38,042 bases of DNA from CAYMBP01 sp964388745 (GTDB lineage: Bacteria > Babelota > Babeliae > Babelales > RVW-14): contig CAYMBP010000016.1 in assembly GCA_964388745.1 (NCBI GenBank), positions 1 to 38,042 of the forward strand. The letters are read 5' to 3'. A model generated the notes under the pieces. It had not been told where the DNA came from and did not search any database. It saw nothing but the letters and a program-made list of their open reading frames with translations. Shown here piece by piece: positions 24,405-32,693 of the stretch. Position numbers and translations under genes: made by a program. Numbering within the stretch: the first letter of the stretch is position 1; each line of letters starts with the position of its first letter.

Positions 24405-25778
24405 ATGTTGAAAGCTATACAATCTCGCTTATTATATCTACAGTCTATTTTATTACAAATTGATTATTCAAAAAGAAAAAGGGTTGCTTTATTAGCAATA
24501 ACATTTTTCTTTATCATTGCTTCTTACTCCATACTTAGACCGCTTAAGTCATCTATTTTTCTTGGACTCGTTGGCAAAGAATATAAGCCTTATTCTCGTC
24601 TTTTAACAATTATCTTACTTATCCCCTGTATGCTAATTCACTCAAAAGTTGTTGATCATTTTAAAAAACATCAAACAGTCTATTTTTTTCTCTCAATTTA
24701 TATTGTTCTTACCCTCATTTTTGCGGGCCTTCTTGCTCACCCTGTATATGGGCTAAATAATACAGCCCCTTCTCCTTTTCGAATAATTGGATGGGCATTT
24801 GACGTTTTTATGGATATGTATCAAGCATTAATCGTTAGTACTTTTTGGGGATTTATTAATTATGTCAGTACTCCAAGCTTTGCAAAAAAATCTTATGGAA
24901 ATATAATTGCATTTTCACGAATTGGTGGCATTATTTCTCCTGCTATTAGTTTTTTTATTGTCAATCATCTTTCGCTTCCATGCTCAACGTCTATTCCCTT
25001 GCTCATTAGTATTGCAGGATTTTTTCTTATTTGTGCCATATTTTGCGTTTACTTATTCAGCAAGTTTATTCCTGAAAATCATCAAACTGGCTACAGCACT
25101 CAGCAAGTAACTTCTAAAAAGCGCGAAAAACCAGGAATTCTTGAGGGCCTTAAGCTCATGATTACACAGCCCTACGTACTTGGAATCTTTGCCTTGGTCT
25201 ATAGCTTTGAAATTGTAAACTCTGTATTTGATTATCAGATGCATGTTCTTATGTCACTTGAAAATAATAACAACATTCAAGACATGAGTTCATTTATGTT
25301 TATTTACACAGCAACTTTTCAAACTCTTAGTCTTTTATTTGCTCTTTTTGGTACTGGAAAATTATTAAATCGCATCGGTATGCGTCAGTGCCTTGCTATC
25401 ATGCCACTTAGCGTTGTTATTCTTACAGTCATCCTTGTTGCTTCTCCTCATTTATGGACAATATTTGGCATTATGGTGATTATGAGAGGATTAAACTACG
25501 GATTTAACCACCCAATTCGAGAAATGTTATATATTCCAACAGTGCCAAATATTCAATTTAAATCAAAAGCCTGGATCGACTCTTTTGGTCGTACATTTTC
25601 TAAAACCTCAGGCTCTGTTATAAATATTGTAACAATTATGCACCCCTATTACTGCCTGCTTTTACAGTCATCATTTACTCTTATTATTTCATCCACCTGG
25701 CTCTTCATTGCACTTGCTGTGGGGAAAAAGCATGGTGAAACAGTGGAAAAAGGTGAAGTAATTGGAGAAAGTAAATAA
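24405..25778 (+). CDS. ATP/ADP translocase family nucleotide transporter (Tlc/NTT), copy 2
   Basis: 457 residues, same architecture as copy 1: LRPLKSSIF, KVVDHFKKHQ, HPVYGLNNT, FMDMYQALIVSTFWGFINYV, AKKSYGNIIAFSRIGG, and FNHPIREMLYIPTVPNIQFKSKAW. The pair is clearly homologous yet well diverged, so this is an old tandem duplication and the two probably differ in substrate (for example ATP/ADP exchange against import of other nucleotides), as in chlamydiae with Npt1 and Npt2. The Glu in the FMES segment of copy 1 is Asp here. Copy 2 has TFWGFINYV, nearer the usual FWxFxN of the family. Confidence 0.92.
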   Translation: MLKAIQSRLLYLQSILLQIDYSKRKRVALLAITFFFIIASYSILRPLKSSIFLGLVGKEYKPYSRLLTIILLIPCMLIHSKVVDHFKKHQTVYFFLSIYIVLTLIFAGLLAHPVYGLNNTAPSPFRIIGWAFDVFMDMYQALIVSTFWGFINYVSTPSFAKKSYGNIIAFSRIGGIISPAISFFIVNHLSLPCSTSIPLLISIAGFFLICAIFCVYLFSKFIPENHQTGYSTQQVTSKKREKPGILEGLKLMITQPYVLGIFALVYSFEIVNSVFDYQMHVLMSLENNNNIQDMSSFMFIYTATFQTLSLLFALFGTGKLLNRIGMRQCLAIMPLSVVILTVILVASPHLWTIFGIMVIMRGLNYGFNHPIREMLYIPTVPNIQFKSKAWIDSFGRTFSKTSGSVINIVTIMHPYYCLLLQSSFTLIISSTWLFIALAVGKKHGETVEKGEVIGESK

Positions 25779-25786
25779 AATAATGA

Positions 25787-25814
25787 TTGTATTTTTCTTC
25801 TATTTTGATACAAT
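25787..25814 (+). promoter_or_regulatory. Possible rpsB promoter
   Basis: TTGTAT (25787-25792), 16 nt, TACAAT (25809-25814). The -10 agrees in five of six bases, the -35 in three. The two elements are also arms of an inverted repeat ATTGTAT/ATACAAT (25786-25792, 25808-25814). A start near 25821 would include the folded leader below. Confidence 0.4.
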
Positions 25815-25872
25815 TTGCCTATATATTTAGTAGTTATTGCAACATATCTGTTGCGTTTGAATTTAGTAGAGC

Positions 25873-25948
25873 TCATTTCCTTTAGATTTATGCGGGTGGC
25901 GACAGAAAATCTCTGGCCCAGGAAATGAAAGAGGTAACCCGTTAGGAG
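25873..25948 (+). promoter_or_regulatory. rpsB leader with nested stems and a pseudoknot at the ribosome site
   Basis: Outer stem: TCATTTCC (25873-25880) with GGAAATGA (25921-25928). Inner stem: AGATTT (25884-25889) with AAATCT (25907-25912). The inner loop holds CGGGT (25893-25897), which is complementary to ACCCG (25937-25941) just before the TAGGAG Shine-Dalgarno (25943-25948). All pairs are Watson-Crick. Autoregulation of rpsB by S2 through its leader is known in other bacteria; this element probably does the same, though I infer that from position and fold. Confidence 0.65.
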
Positions 25949-25953
25949 TTTTC

Positions 25954-26862
25954 ATGAAAATTGATTTTAAAGATATGCTTAAAGCTGGAATTCATTTTGG
26001 TCACAAAACATCTCGATGGCACCCAAAAATGAGAGCTTTTATCTGGGGATCTCGTAATCATGTGCACCTTATTGACGTTTCTAAAACAGCTTTTCTTTTA
26101 GAACGGGCAGGAAAATCACTTAAAGAATTAGCATCAAATGGCGGAACTTTTTTATTTATTGGCACAAAGAAACCAGCTCAGGATATTGTTAAGCGTGTTG
26201 CAACAAATCTCAAAATGCCATATTTCATTAACCGCTGGATTGGTGGTACTTTAACAAATTTTGAACAAGTAAAAAAAGCTATTTTGCGCTATCTTCATTT
26301 ACAAGATGTAGTCAAGCGTCCAACGACTCATTTTAAGAAAAAAGAAATAGCGATGATTCAAAAAGAGATAGGTCGTCTTGAAAAAAATGTTGGAGGAATT
26401 GTTGATTTAAGTTTCCCTCCTGCAGCAATTGTTGTTGTTGATGCTCAACGTGAACAATCAGCAATTAAAGAAGCATTAAACCTTGGAATTCCAGTAGTTG
26501 CAATTGTTGATACTAATACAAACCCAGAAGGTATTAACTTTGTAATTCCATCAAACGATGATTCTCCTCGGGCAATTGACTATTCTTTAAGTTATCTTGA
26601 GTCATGCATCCAAGAAGGTATTGAGGTTGCAGCTGAACGGAAAAAAGCTGATCGTGAAAAAGCTTCTGCATCAAAAGATGGTGGTAGTAGCAAAGAAGGT
26701 AAACCTGCAGCAAAAGCTTCAGATAAAAAGGATTCACCAAAGCCTCGGCCAACTACACGAAAAGCAGCTAAGCCTAAGGAATCTCCTGTAAAAAATGAAA
26801 ATCTTGAAAAAGAGAAAACTCCTTCTCCTTCACAAGAACTCAAATCATCTAAAGATTCTTAA
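25954..26862 (+). CDS. rpsB: 30S ribosomal protein S2 with long C-terminal extension
   Basis: 302 residues; the core is complete: MLKAGIHFGHKTSRWHPKM, NHVHLIDVSKTAFLLERA, FIGTKKPAQDIV, RWIGGTLTNF, PAAIVVVDAQREQSAIKEALNLGIPVVAIVDTNTNP-type text (in parts), ending IPSNDDSPRAIDY. The usual protein is about 240 residues; here about 65 extra residues rich in Lys, Ser, Pro, Ala and Glu follow (SKEGKPAAKASDKKDSPKPR...). The extension is low-complexity and probably disordered. In most bacteria tsf follows rpsB; here it is missing and a tRNA-Ser stands next. TAGGAG lies 5 nt before the start. Confidence 0.96.
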   Translation: MKIDFKDMLKAGIHFGHKTSRWHPKMRAFIWGSRNHVHLIDVSKTAFLLERAGKSLKELASNGGTFLFIGTKKPAQDIVKRVATNLKMPYFINRWIGGTLTNFEQVKKAILRYLHLQDVVKRPTTHFKKKEIAMIQKEIGRLEKNVGGIVDLSFPPAAIVVVDAQREQSAIKEALNLGIPVVAIVDTNTNPEGINFVIPSNDDSPRAIDYSLSYLESCIQEGIEVAAERKKADREKASASKDGGSSKEGKPAAKASDKKDSPKPRPTTRKAAKPKESPVKNENLEKEKTPSPSQELKSSKDS

Positions 26863-26886
26863 TTATAACTTGTAGCAATATTGTGT

Positions 26887-26978
26887 GGAGAGGTGGCTGA
26901 GCGGTTGAAAGCGCTCGATTGGAAATCGGGTATATCCTTAACAGGGTATCGAGGGTTCGAATCCCTCTCTCTCCACCA
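26887..26978 (+). tRNA. tRNA-Ser (GGA)
   Basis: 92 nt with encoded CCA. Acceptor GGAGAGG pairs with TCTCTCC (last pair G-U), D arm TGGCTGAGCGGTTGAAAGC, anticodon loop TTGGAAA with GGA, a long variable arm typical of class II tRNAs, and T arm GAGGGTTCGAATCCCTC. It starts 24 nt after rpsB and may share its transcript. Confidence 0.97.
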
Positions 26979-27215
26979 TGAATTATTGTTATACTCACGT
27001 CTAACGTAAAAAAATAGCAATTTGCTCAATTAGATTTTTTCACGAATTGCAGTAATATTTAGCTTTATAAATTTTAGCTTGCTCATCATGTGAAAGAGAT
27101 CTAAATTTTTCAGTTGATGCATACTACTAAAATCAAGGTACAATAAGTATTTCCCTGAATAATAAAATCAATGTTTTAGGTAAAGCCTTTTATTCGAAGG
27201 GTCAGTTTTATAAAT

Positions 27216-28436
27216 ATGATGACAATATATGAGCTTTCAGGAATTAATCTTATCACAATCAGTATTCTTTGTTTTTTTGCGGGCTTTCATATTATTGAAA
27301 GAGTAAAAATCCTTAAAAATTACCATATTCCTGAGAGCGTTGTTGGCGGCCTCATGTTTAGTTTTGCTGCTTGCTTTATTGCCAAAGCTTTCAATATAAA
27401 AATTATTATCAATACTGAATTACGAGATATTTTTCTTCTTATTTTCTTTTGCACTATTGGTATGCTCGCAAAATTTCATATCATTATTGATGGTGGCCGT
27501 CGCTTATTGAAAATGATGCTCTTGATGTTTTCATTTATTGCAATACAAAATACTGTGGGAGTTATTGTTGCTCTTGCAACAGGAGCAAATCCTTTAAATG
27601 GATTAATTGCCGGATCAGTATCACTTATTGGAGGCCATGGTACAGCTATTCCATGGGGGATGCATTTTGAATCTATTGGTTATCATGGCGCTGTTGAGCT
27701 TGGCCTGATTGCAGCAACGGTTGGTCTTTTATTAGGTGGCATGATTGGAGGAGGTGTTGCAGGTAGCCTTATTAAGCAATACAAGCTACAAGGCTCAATT
27801 AAAAATGATAATACAGCTTCATATGAACATAGTTTATACACAACGCATTTGCCAGCATGTGCTTACACTCTACTTCAATGTATGCTTTCTATTTCATGCT
27901 GTATTTTAATTGGCTCTTATGTTTATGAGCAAATTTCAGCAACAGGGCTTGTTATACCTAAGTATCTTCCCGTACTGTTTCTTGGAGCTATTTTTATTAA
28001 TTTAACACAGAATAATTTTTACCAAAGTAAACTAAAAATTTCTTCTCGATTGATTAACTTACTTAATGATATCAGTCTTCAGGTATTCGTTACTATGAGC
28101 ATGATGAGTATTGAAATTGATTATCTCATTGATTTTCGCACCATTAACCTAATGATCATTATAGCAATTCAAGTCTGTGTAATTATTGCATTTTCGCGTT
28201 TTATTTTTTTCAAAGTTGCTGGAAAAGATTATGATGCAGCCGTTATTACGTCAGGATTTATTGGTTCTGGCCTTGGCGCAACACCTGTTGGATTGGCAAA
28301 TGCTGCAACAATTTGCAAACGCTTTGGCCCCTCTCCAAAGGCTCTTTTTCTTATTCCTTTTATTGGATCAGTTTTTACTGATGTTATCAATGCATCAATG
28401 CTTCAACTTTTTCTGATGCTCCCTATTTTTAAATAG
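27216..28436 (+). CDS. gltS: Sodium/glutamate symporter GltS
   Basis: 406 residues with about ten to twelve membrane helices and the two inverted pore motifs of the ESS family: SLIGGHGTAIPWG in the first half and GSGLGATPVGLANA in the second. Other marks are IPESVVGGL near the start and GSVFTDVINA at the end. It imports glutamate with sodium across the inner membrane. For an intracellular bacterium this would tap host glutamate. The start is one of two adjacent ATG codons (27216 or 27219); the ribosome site is weak. The 237-nt gap to tRNA-Ser shows no clear signal to me. Confidence 0.93.
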   Translation: MMTIYELSGINLITISILCFFAGFHIIERVKILKNYHIPESVVGGLMFSFAACFIAKAFNIKIIINTELRDIFLLIFFCTIGMLAKFHIIIDGGRRLLKMMLLMFSFIAIQNTVGVIVALATGANPLNGLIAGSVSLIGGHGTAIPWGMHFESIGYHGAVELGLIAATVGLLLGGMIGGGVAGSLIKQYKLQGSIKNDNTASYEHSLYTTHLPACAYTLLQCMLSISCCILIGSYVYEQISATGLVIPKYLPVLFLGAIFINLTQNNFYQSKLKISSRLINLLNDISLQVFVTMSMMSIEIDYLIDFRTINLMIIIAIQVCVIIAFSRFIFFKVAGKDYDAAVITSGFIGSGLGATPVGLANAATICKRFGPSPKALFLIPFIGSVFTDVINASMLQLFLMLPIFK

Positions 28437-28441
28437 CAATA

Positions 28442-28573
28442 CTAAACAATATCTGAAGTATCAATAAAATAGTTAAGCTGCCATTGCTGAATTTTTAAAG
28501 CCTGCTTGCTCTCAGGACAGTCCCATAGTGCACAAAATCTAGCAAATTTAAAAAAGCCTACCTCGCTTGCCAT
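28442..28573 (-). CDS. Doubtful 43-residue ORF, possible gene remnant
   Basis: ATG at 28573 opens MASEVGFFKFARFCALWDCP... and ends ...QLNYFIDTSDIV. The composition (two Cys, two Trp, no low complexity) looks like genuine protein, but there is no ribosome site and an in-frame stop lies only seven codons upstream. A fragment of a decayed gene is as likely as a live small gene. I recognise no family. Confidence 0.25.
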   Translation of the reverse strand: MASEVGFFKFARFCALWDCPESKQALKIQQWQLNYFIDTSDIV

Positions 28574-28633
28574 ATATTTACAAAATAAGCTCTATTTAAG
28601 CTCATAACAAAATTTAAAATTATCAAAAACAGA

Positions 28634-28665
28634 GTTCCCCTAAACCTTACTCGCTTTAGGGGAAC
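28634..28665 (-). terminator. Hairpin terminator downstream of the amine oxidase gene
   Basis: GTTCCCCTAAA (28634-28644) and TTTAGGGGAAC (28655-28665) form a perfect 11-bp stem with a 10-nt loop. On the minus strand it is followed by TCTGTTTTTG, so it best serves the minus-strand gene that ends at 28744; the plus side has no T-run. Confidence 0.65.
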
Positions 28666-28683
28666 ATCTAAGAATTTATTATT

Positions 28684-28732
28684 CTAGATCCTATCATTTC
28701 GCTCCAGGATGACATGCGATAGAATCTATCGC
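28684..28732. repeat. Palindromic intergenic repeat-like element
   Basis: On the minus strand the block reads GTCATCCTGGAGCGAAATG followed by ATAGGATCTAGA, very like the GTCATCCTGAGCGAA...AGGATCT repeat that is scattered through intergenic DNA of many bacteria. Beside it is a near-perfect palindrome GCGATAGA-A-TCTATCGC (28716-28732). Only one copy is in this window, so its repeat nature is inferred from resemblance. Confidence 0.45.
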
Positions 28733-28743
28733 TAAAGCTTCTC

Positions 28744-30273
28744 TTACAAGCTTTTTGTTCGCACAACTTTTATTATTTTGCGCGCATGAATATCATCACC
28801 TTCATGATCAGAAGAGACATCATCTCTGCTTCTCTTTTTATTATTTTGCTTTGTTAAAAGTATATCTTTGAGTATTGATGCTGCAATATTTCCAGAACGA
28901 ACAGCACCTTCCATATTTGCCGCATAATAAAAAGAAGTATGTTCACCAGCAAAAATTAAACCATCAACCGGTTCTGCAAATCTCTTTAATCCTTTGTAAC
29001 GTGCAGACTCTGCAGAAGATATACCATCACTATCATCTCCCAAAGAATAACTTCCTCGGGCAAAAGGATCAATGCTCCATCTTTTTGAAATGACAGGCCC
29101 AATCGCTTTTCCTGGAAACTGTTGAGCTATAACATGTACATGCCTTATTCCCATTTCAGCAATCACGTGATCATTTAACTCCTGAGTTCTTTCATCTACA
29201 AATAACGTAAGCGCTTGCCTATCTGACCATCCTTCAGTATTACTGTCTAAGTTAATATAATAAAGCAATTGATCAAACAAATTCTGCTCTCCTGTAACTT
29301 GTGTTGCAACTTTTGCATGCTGATAATAAGCCATATTATTAATAGAGTCTTGCAGCAGAGATGTAAGACCAACTGATTGATCAAGATCAACTTCTCTTAG
29401 CGTTGTAAAAGGAATTGTCATAATAACATAGTCTGCATGCACTATTTTTTGAGTTCCTTCATGAGCAAAAGTCAAAATATAATCACGCTCTTTTTTAACG
29501 GCCATTAACTTATGACTCAGGTTAATAGAAACCTCTGGCTTAAGCGCCTCCTCAAATGTATTAATAAAATGAGACATCCCATCTTTTGCAACATACGTAA
29601 ACTCTTCTGCATCAATATCCTCACGAGCAATAGAAGAATCAAGCTTCGCACTTAAAAGCTGCAAACCTTGATCAAGAGAATGCAATACTGATGCTATATC
29701 TGATACCGTAAGCTCAGAAAGCTCTGCTTCGTCTCTTAATACAAGGTACCGATTAAGCAATCTAAAATGAAATTCGTCTAACTCTCTACAAAGAGACTCT
29801 AAAGAATTGATCAAAGCAATTTCCCCATTATCTAATCGCTCTAAAAGACTTTGCAGGTAATGCTTAAGATTTTTAAATGCTGGCACAAGTTTATCTAAAG
29901 GGAGTTCAGCGTTATTATGAGTAACTAAAAATTTTCTTGATCCAAATCCCTTTTGAATTAACTCAATACCAAGCTCTTCAGCCTTATTAATTATTGCCTC
30001 ATGCTCTTGATAAATAACAGTTCCACCAAACTCAAAAAAACTTGTTTTATCATCATTAAAATAATGCGTCCAGGTACGGCCACCAAGACGATCTCTGCCT
30101 TCATATATTTCAATGTTACAAGAAACACCTTGCTTTTTTAACTCATGAGCTGCCGTCAATCCAGCTAAACCACCACCAACAATTATAATATTTTTACGAT
30201 CAACCTGCGCAAAAATAGATCCAGAAAGACCTAACGCCATCAAAGAAAAAAAATAACGTGAAATATTCTTCAT
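28744..30273 (-). CDS. Secreted FAD-dependent amine oxidase (MAO-like)
   Basis: GGAGG lies 7 nt before ATG 30273, so the in-frame TTG at 30279 is not the start; 509 residues. A signal peptide (MALGLSGSIFAQ) is followed by the FAD-binding IIIVGGGLAGLTAAHEL, IYEGRDRLGGRTWT, and the C-terminal FAD site DGLIFAGEHTSFYYAANMEGAVRSG of flavin monoamine oxidases. It should oxidise an amine such as a polyamine or amino acid with O2, forming H2O2. About 30 residues follow the catalytic domain: KKRSRDD, an acidic stretch, then RKIIKVVRTKSL, resembling a bipartite nuclear localisation signal. As the protein is exported, an effector role in the host is possible. This is inference. Confidence 0.85.
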   Translation of the reverse strand: MKNISRYFFSLMALGLSGSIFAQVDRKNIIIVGGGLAGLTAAHELKKQGVSCNIEIYEGRDRLGGRTWTHYFNDDKTSFFEFGGTVIYQEHEAIINKAEELGIELIQKGFGSRKFLVTHNNAELPLDKLVPAFKNLKHYLQSLLERLDNGEIALINSLESLCRELDEFHFRLLNRYLVLRDEAELSELTVSDIASVLHSLDQGLQLLSAKLDSSIAREDIDAEEFTYVAKDGMSHFINTFEEALKPEVSINLSHKLMAVKKERDYILTFAHEGTQKIVHADYVIMTIPFTTLREVDLDQSVGLTSLLQDSINNMAYYQHAKVATQVTGEQNLFDQLLYYINLDSNTEGWSDRQALTLFVDERTQELNDHVIAEMGIRHVHVIAQQFPGKAIGPVISKRWSIDPFARGSYSLGDDSDGISSAESARYKGLKRFAEPVDGLIFAGEHTSFYYAANMEGAVRSGNIAASILKDILLTKQNNKKRSRDDVSSDHEGDDIHARKIIKVVRTKSL

Positions 30274-30318
30274 ATACAACCTCCATTAGTTATATTACAC
30301 TACTTACCATCTCTATTC

Positions 30319-30346
30319 ACTTTATCAGATATTTTCACATTGTCAA
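30319..30346 (-). promoter_or_regulatory. Predicted promoter of the amine oxidase gene
   Basis: Minus strand: perfect TTGACA (30346-30341), 16 nt, TAAAGT (30324-30319). About 45 nt before the ATG at 30273. Confidence 0.5.
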
Positions 30347-30376
30347 TTAATTTTGGTTTTTTTGAAGGGCTATGGT

Positions 30377-31408
30377 ATGAAAATAATGAGCTTACCCCTT
30401 TTTATTGACAAATATCCCCATTTTAAGGGCTCTCTTGAAAAATTTATACATACACTGACGCCCAATTCTCACCAGGACCACCTAACCATTACAACGCTCA
30501 ATGCCGGCATGTCTTCTACCCAGCTCTTTCTTTTAGCGGTCGAAAACCATCAATTCGTCATCCGCACACTCAAACCCAAATATCCTCTTTCAAAGCGCAA
30601 AGCAGAGGTTCAGGCTCAGCAACATGGGGCAAAAATTAACATAGCCCCAGAAGTACTTTTTGTAGATGCAAATTTCACATTTATGGTTATGCCCTACCTG
30701 CAAGGAAAAACACTTCAACAAAATGCTCATAAGAGTACTGAAACCCTCAACACTCTTGGTTTTATGATCGCCCAGCTTCATCGCTATAAAGGCTCATTTC
30801 CTCATCGTTCAACACAGACTGATCGAACCATCAAGCATATTCAAAAAATTAAAGATCAAAGTATCGCACTACCAAGCTGCTACGCACAGCTCTACAACGA
30901 GTACAATGAGCAAACACGACAAATAACAGGTGAAGAACAAGTTCTCTGTCACAATGATCTTAATCCAACCAATATTATTGTTGATGATCAGGGGAAAATT
31001 ATGCTTATTGATTGGACAACAACATCATGGGATAACCGATATGAGGAACTTGGTTTTTTCACTTTTACCTCTGGCCTCAATCAAAACCAAACCGTAGCTT
31101 TTCTTGCATCCTATTTTGGAAGAACCCCAACTGTGCAGGAATGGAATAAGCTCAGAATTGGAAAAAAACGTGCACATTTTTTAAGTGCAACTGTTTGGTT
31201 TTCACTTTCAGAGTCGAAAGAAGAAAAAAAGATTTCTCTTGAGCAACGGGTCAAAGAGCTTGATAAACTCCTTGAAAGTCCAACACTCAAAACAGGAGAA
31301 GAGATCATTGCACGCAATGAAGTCACTCCTCCCCTTTCCGGTAAAAATGAAGCGATTAAACGATGCGCTCTCAGTTTTTTGAAATCATGCATAATGACAT
31401 CTGGTTAA
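30377..31408 (+). CDS. Aminoglycoside/choline kinase-like phosphotransferase (APH family)
   Basis: A TTG frame start at 30353 exists, but ATG 30377 with GAAGGG upstream is better (343 residues). The kinase core is visible: ITTLNAGMSSTQLFLL (glycine-rich loop region), FVIRTLKP with the ATP-binding Lys, MVMPYLQGKTL hinge, the catalytic CHNDLNPTNIIVDD and metal-binding LIDWTTTSWDNRYEELG. The text NxxNxLID and the layout are closer to choline/ethanolamine and thiamine kinases than to resistance enzymes. The substrate is unknown; phosphorylation of a host-derived choline or thiamine is one possibility. It diverges from the amine oxidase gene. Confidence 0.82.
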   Translation: MKIMSLPLFIDKYPHFKGSLEKFIHTLTPNSHQDHLTITTLNAGMSSTQLFLLAVENHQFVIRTLKPKYPLSKRKAEVQAQQHGAKINIAPEVLFVDANFTFMVMPYLQGKTLQQNAHKSTETLNTLGFMIAQLHRYKGSFPHRSTQTDRTIKHIQKIKDQSIALPSCYAQLYNEYNEQTRQITGEEQVLCHNDLNPTNIIVDDQGKIMLIDWTTTSWDNRYEELGFFTFTSGLNQNQTVAFLASYFGRTPTVQEWNKLRIGKKRAHFLSATVWFSLSESKEEKKISLEQRVKELDKLLESPTLKTGEEIIARNEVTPPLSGKNEAIKRCALSFLKSCIMTSG

Positions 31409-31409
31409 A

Positions 31410-32423
31410 TCAGACTCTCTTCGACTCTGCATAACAATGACGAAGAGGAACAAAGCAGGTCGAGGACTTAACTTTATCCATATCATTTAAAATAAGGCGA
31501 CTCTCCCTTTCAAGAGAAATCGTTAAATGATCGTGGCACATAAAAAATCTATTTCCCTCTATATCAATAGCAACCATACCACTGATAATAATACTCCCTC
31601 CTTGTATATGATTACACAAACGAGGAAGACCTGATCTGTCAAGAAAACGAAGTTGAGCATTGTACAATATCAGATGCAACATATCATCAGCAGAGGTAAT
31701 ATACCCAAGAGATAAGCTGGTTTTTGGATTAATCGTCAGTTCTGATGAGGGTGCAAAGTTAAGCTCATGTGAAATAACACACTCAGCTTTTCCCTCTACT
31801 GCAGTAATAAAATTGCTTCCATGCATATAAACTCTCTGACAGTCAAGGTTAACCACCATGTTATTGTTGAGTACCCAGTTAACATTGCTTAACTTCAACA
31901 CCTGTGGCCCATACAATGCAGTCTTGATACCATTACCAACAATGATCACGCGCACAAAAGCAACTAGGTTTGCAACTTCATGGACATCTAAACATGCATC
32001 ATCATGCTTGATCACAAAAAAACCAGAAGTTTCACTTTCAACCCGAGCAGTATCACCAACAAAAGAGAGTATTCCTTTGCTCAATTCACATCGACCCAAA
32101 ATATTAAGCACAGGGTTCACTATTCGGCCATTACCCTTGAACATAACCTCATCTAATATTAATTTATTCTTAACGACCAGGTGCGCATTATTCATGACAA
32201 CAACCCCATCAATCAATGAATCATCATCCATATCAAAGATCACCACACCATTATGAGGAAGCACAAACCCACTTTTGAAAATAACCTTTCCCTTAACTAA
32301 TTCATTATCTTTAAATTGATAACACTCATTTATTTCACAAATTTCATTTTCAGAAATAATATCTGCCTGCACGAACGATGAGAAAATAGATATCCCAATA
32401 AATAATAATATAAAAAAATTCAC
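31410..32423 (-). CDS. Secreted beta-strand-rich hypothetical protein
   Basis: 337 residues with a GTG start (AGGA 7 nt upstream) and a signal peptide (ILLFIGISIFSSFVQA). The mature part consists of short beta-strand units with regular Val/Ile/Leu and Asn/Gly turns (GKVIFKSGFVLPHNGVVIFDMDD, NAHLVVKNKLILDEVMFKGNGRI in parts), as in right-handed beta-helix or autotransporter-type passengers, but no repeat is exact and I recognise no family. Cys residues are spread through the chain. There is no C-terminal beta-barrel signature. A surface or secreted host-facing role is possible. It is convergent with the phosphotransferase gene, the two stops one base apart. Confidence 0.72.
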   Translation of the reverse strand: MNFFILLFIGISIFSSFVQADIISENEICEINECYQFKDNELVKGKVIFKSGFVLPHNGVVIFDMDDDSLIDGVVVMNNAHLVVKNKLILDEVMFKGNGRIVNPVLNILGRCELSKGILSFVGDTARVESETSGFFVIKHDDACLDVHEVANLVAFVRVIIVGNGIKTALYGPQVLKLSNVNWVLNNNMVVNLDCQRVYMHGSNFITAVEGKAECVISHELNFAPSSELTINPKTSLSLGYITSADDMLHLILYNAQLRFLDRSGLPRLCNHIQGGSIIISGMVAIDIEGNRFFMCHDHLTISLERESRLILNDMDKVKSSTCFVPLRHCYAESKRV

Positions 32424-32469
32424 CTAAAAATCCTATTTATAAAAAATTAAAAATATTAACGGGGAATCT

Positions 32470-32498
32470 TTTATACCATATTTCAGAAATCTTGTTAA
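32470..32498 (-). promoter_or_regulatory. Predicted promoter of the secreted beta-rich protein gene
   Basis: Minus strand: TTAACA (32498-32493; five of six), 17 nt, TATAAA (32475-32470; five of six), with TGG before the -10 as an extended element. The gap 32424-32693 holds nothing else that I can support. Confidence 0.6.
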
Positions 32499-32693
32499 GA
32501 ACAAAAAAAGAAATCGACACTTATAGCTAAAGAACTTTGGATCGGCACAATCTCTTTTTTTAAAATTGTCACCCCCAAATTAATGAAGTCAATGATTAAA
32601 TCTAGTAATACACTCTAACTCTTTGCTTTAGTTTTTATAAATTAAATTAGTTTTTACTTTATATGCTGACAATCTCTCTACAACTAATAAGCT

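Larger units (their letters stand above)
28437..28743. other. Intergenic stretch with terminator and palindromic repeat
   Basis: Between gltS and the amine oxidase (convergent) lie a doubtful 43-codon minus-strand ORF (28442-28573), an 11-bp hairpin (28634-28665) and a palindromic repeat-like block (28684-28732), each listed separately. Confidence 0.6.

Noticed and set aside
30281..30352. A plus-strand promoter for the phosphotransferase in the divergent gap
   Set aside because: No -35/-10 pair with acceptable spacing could be found; only the minus-strand pair is convincing.
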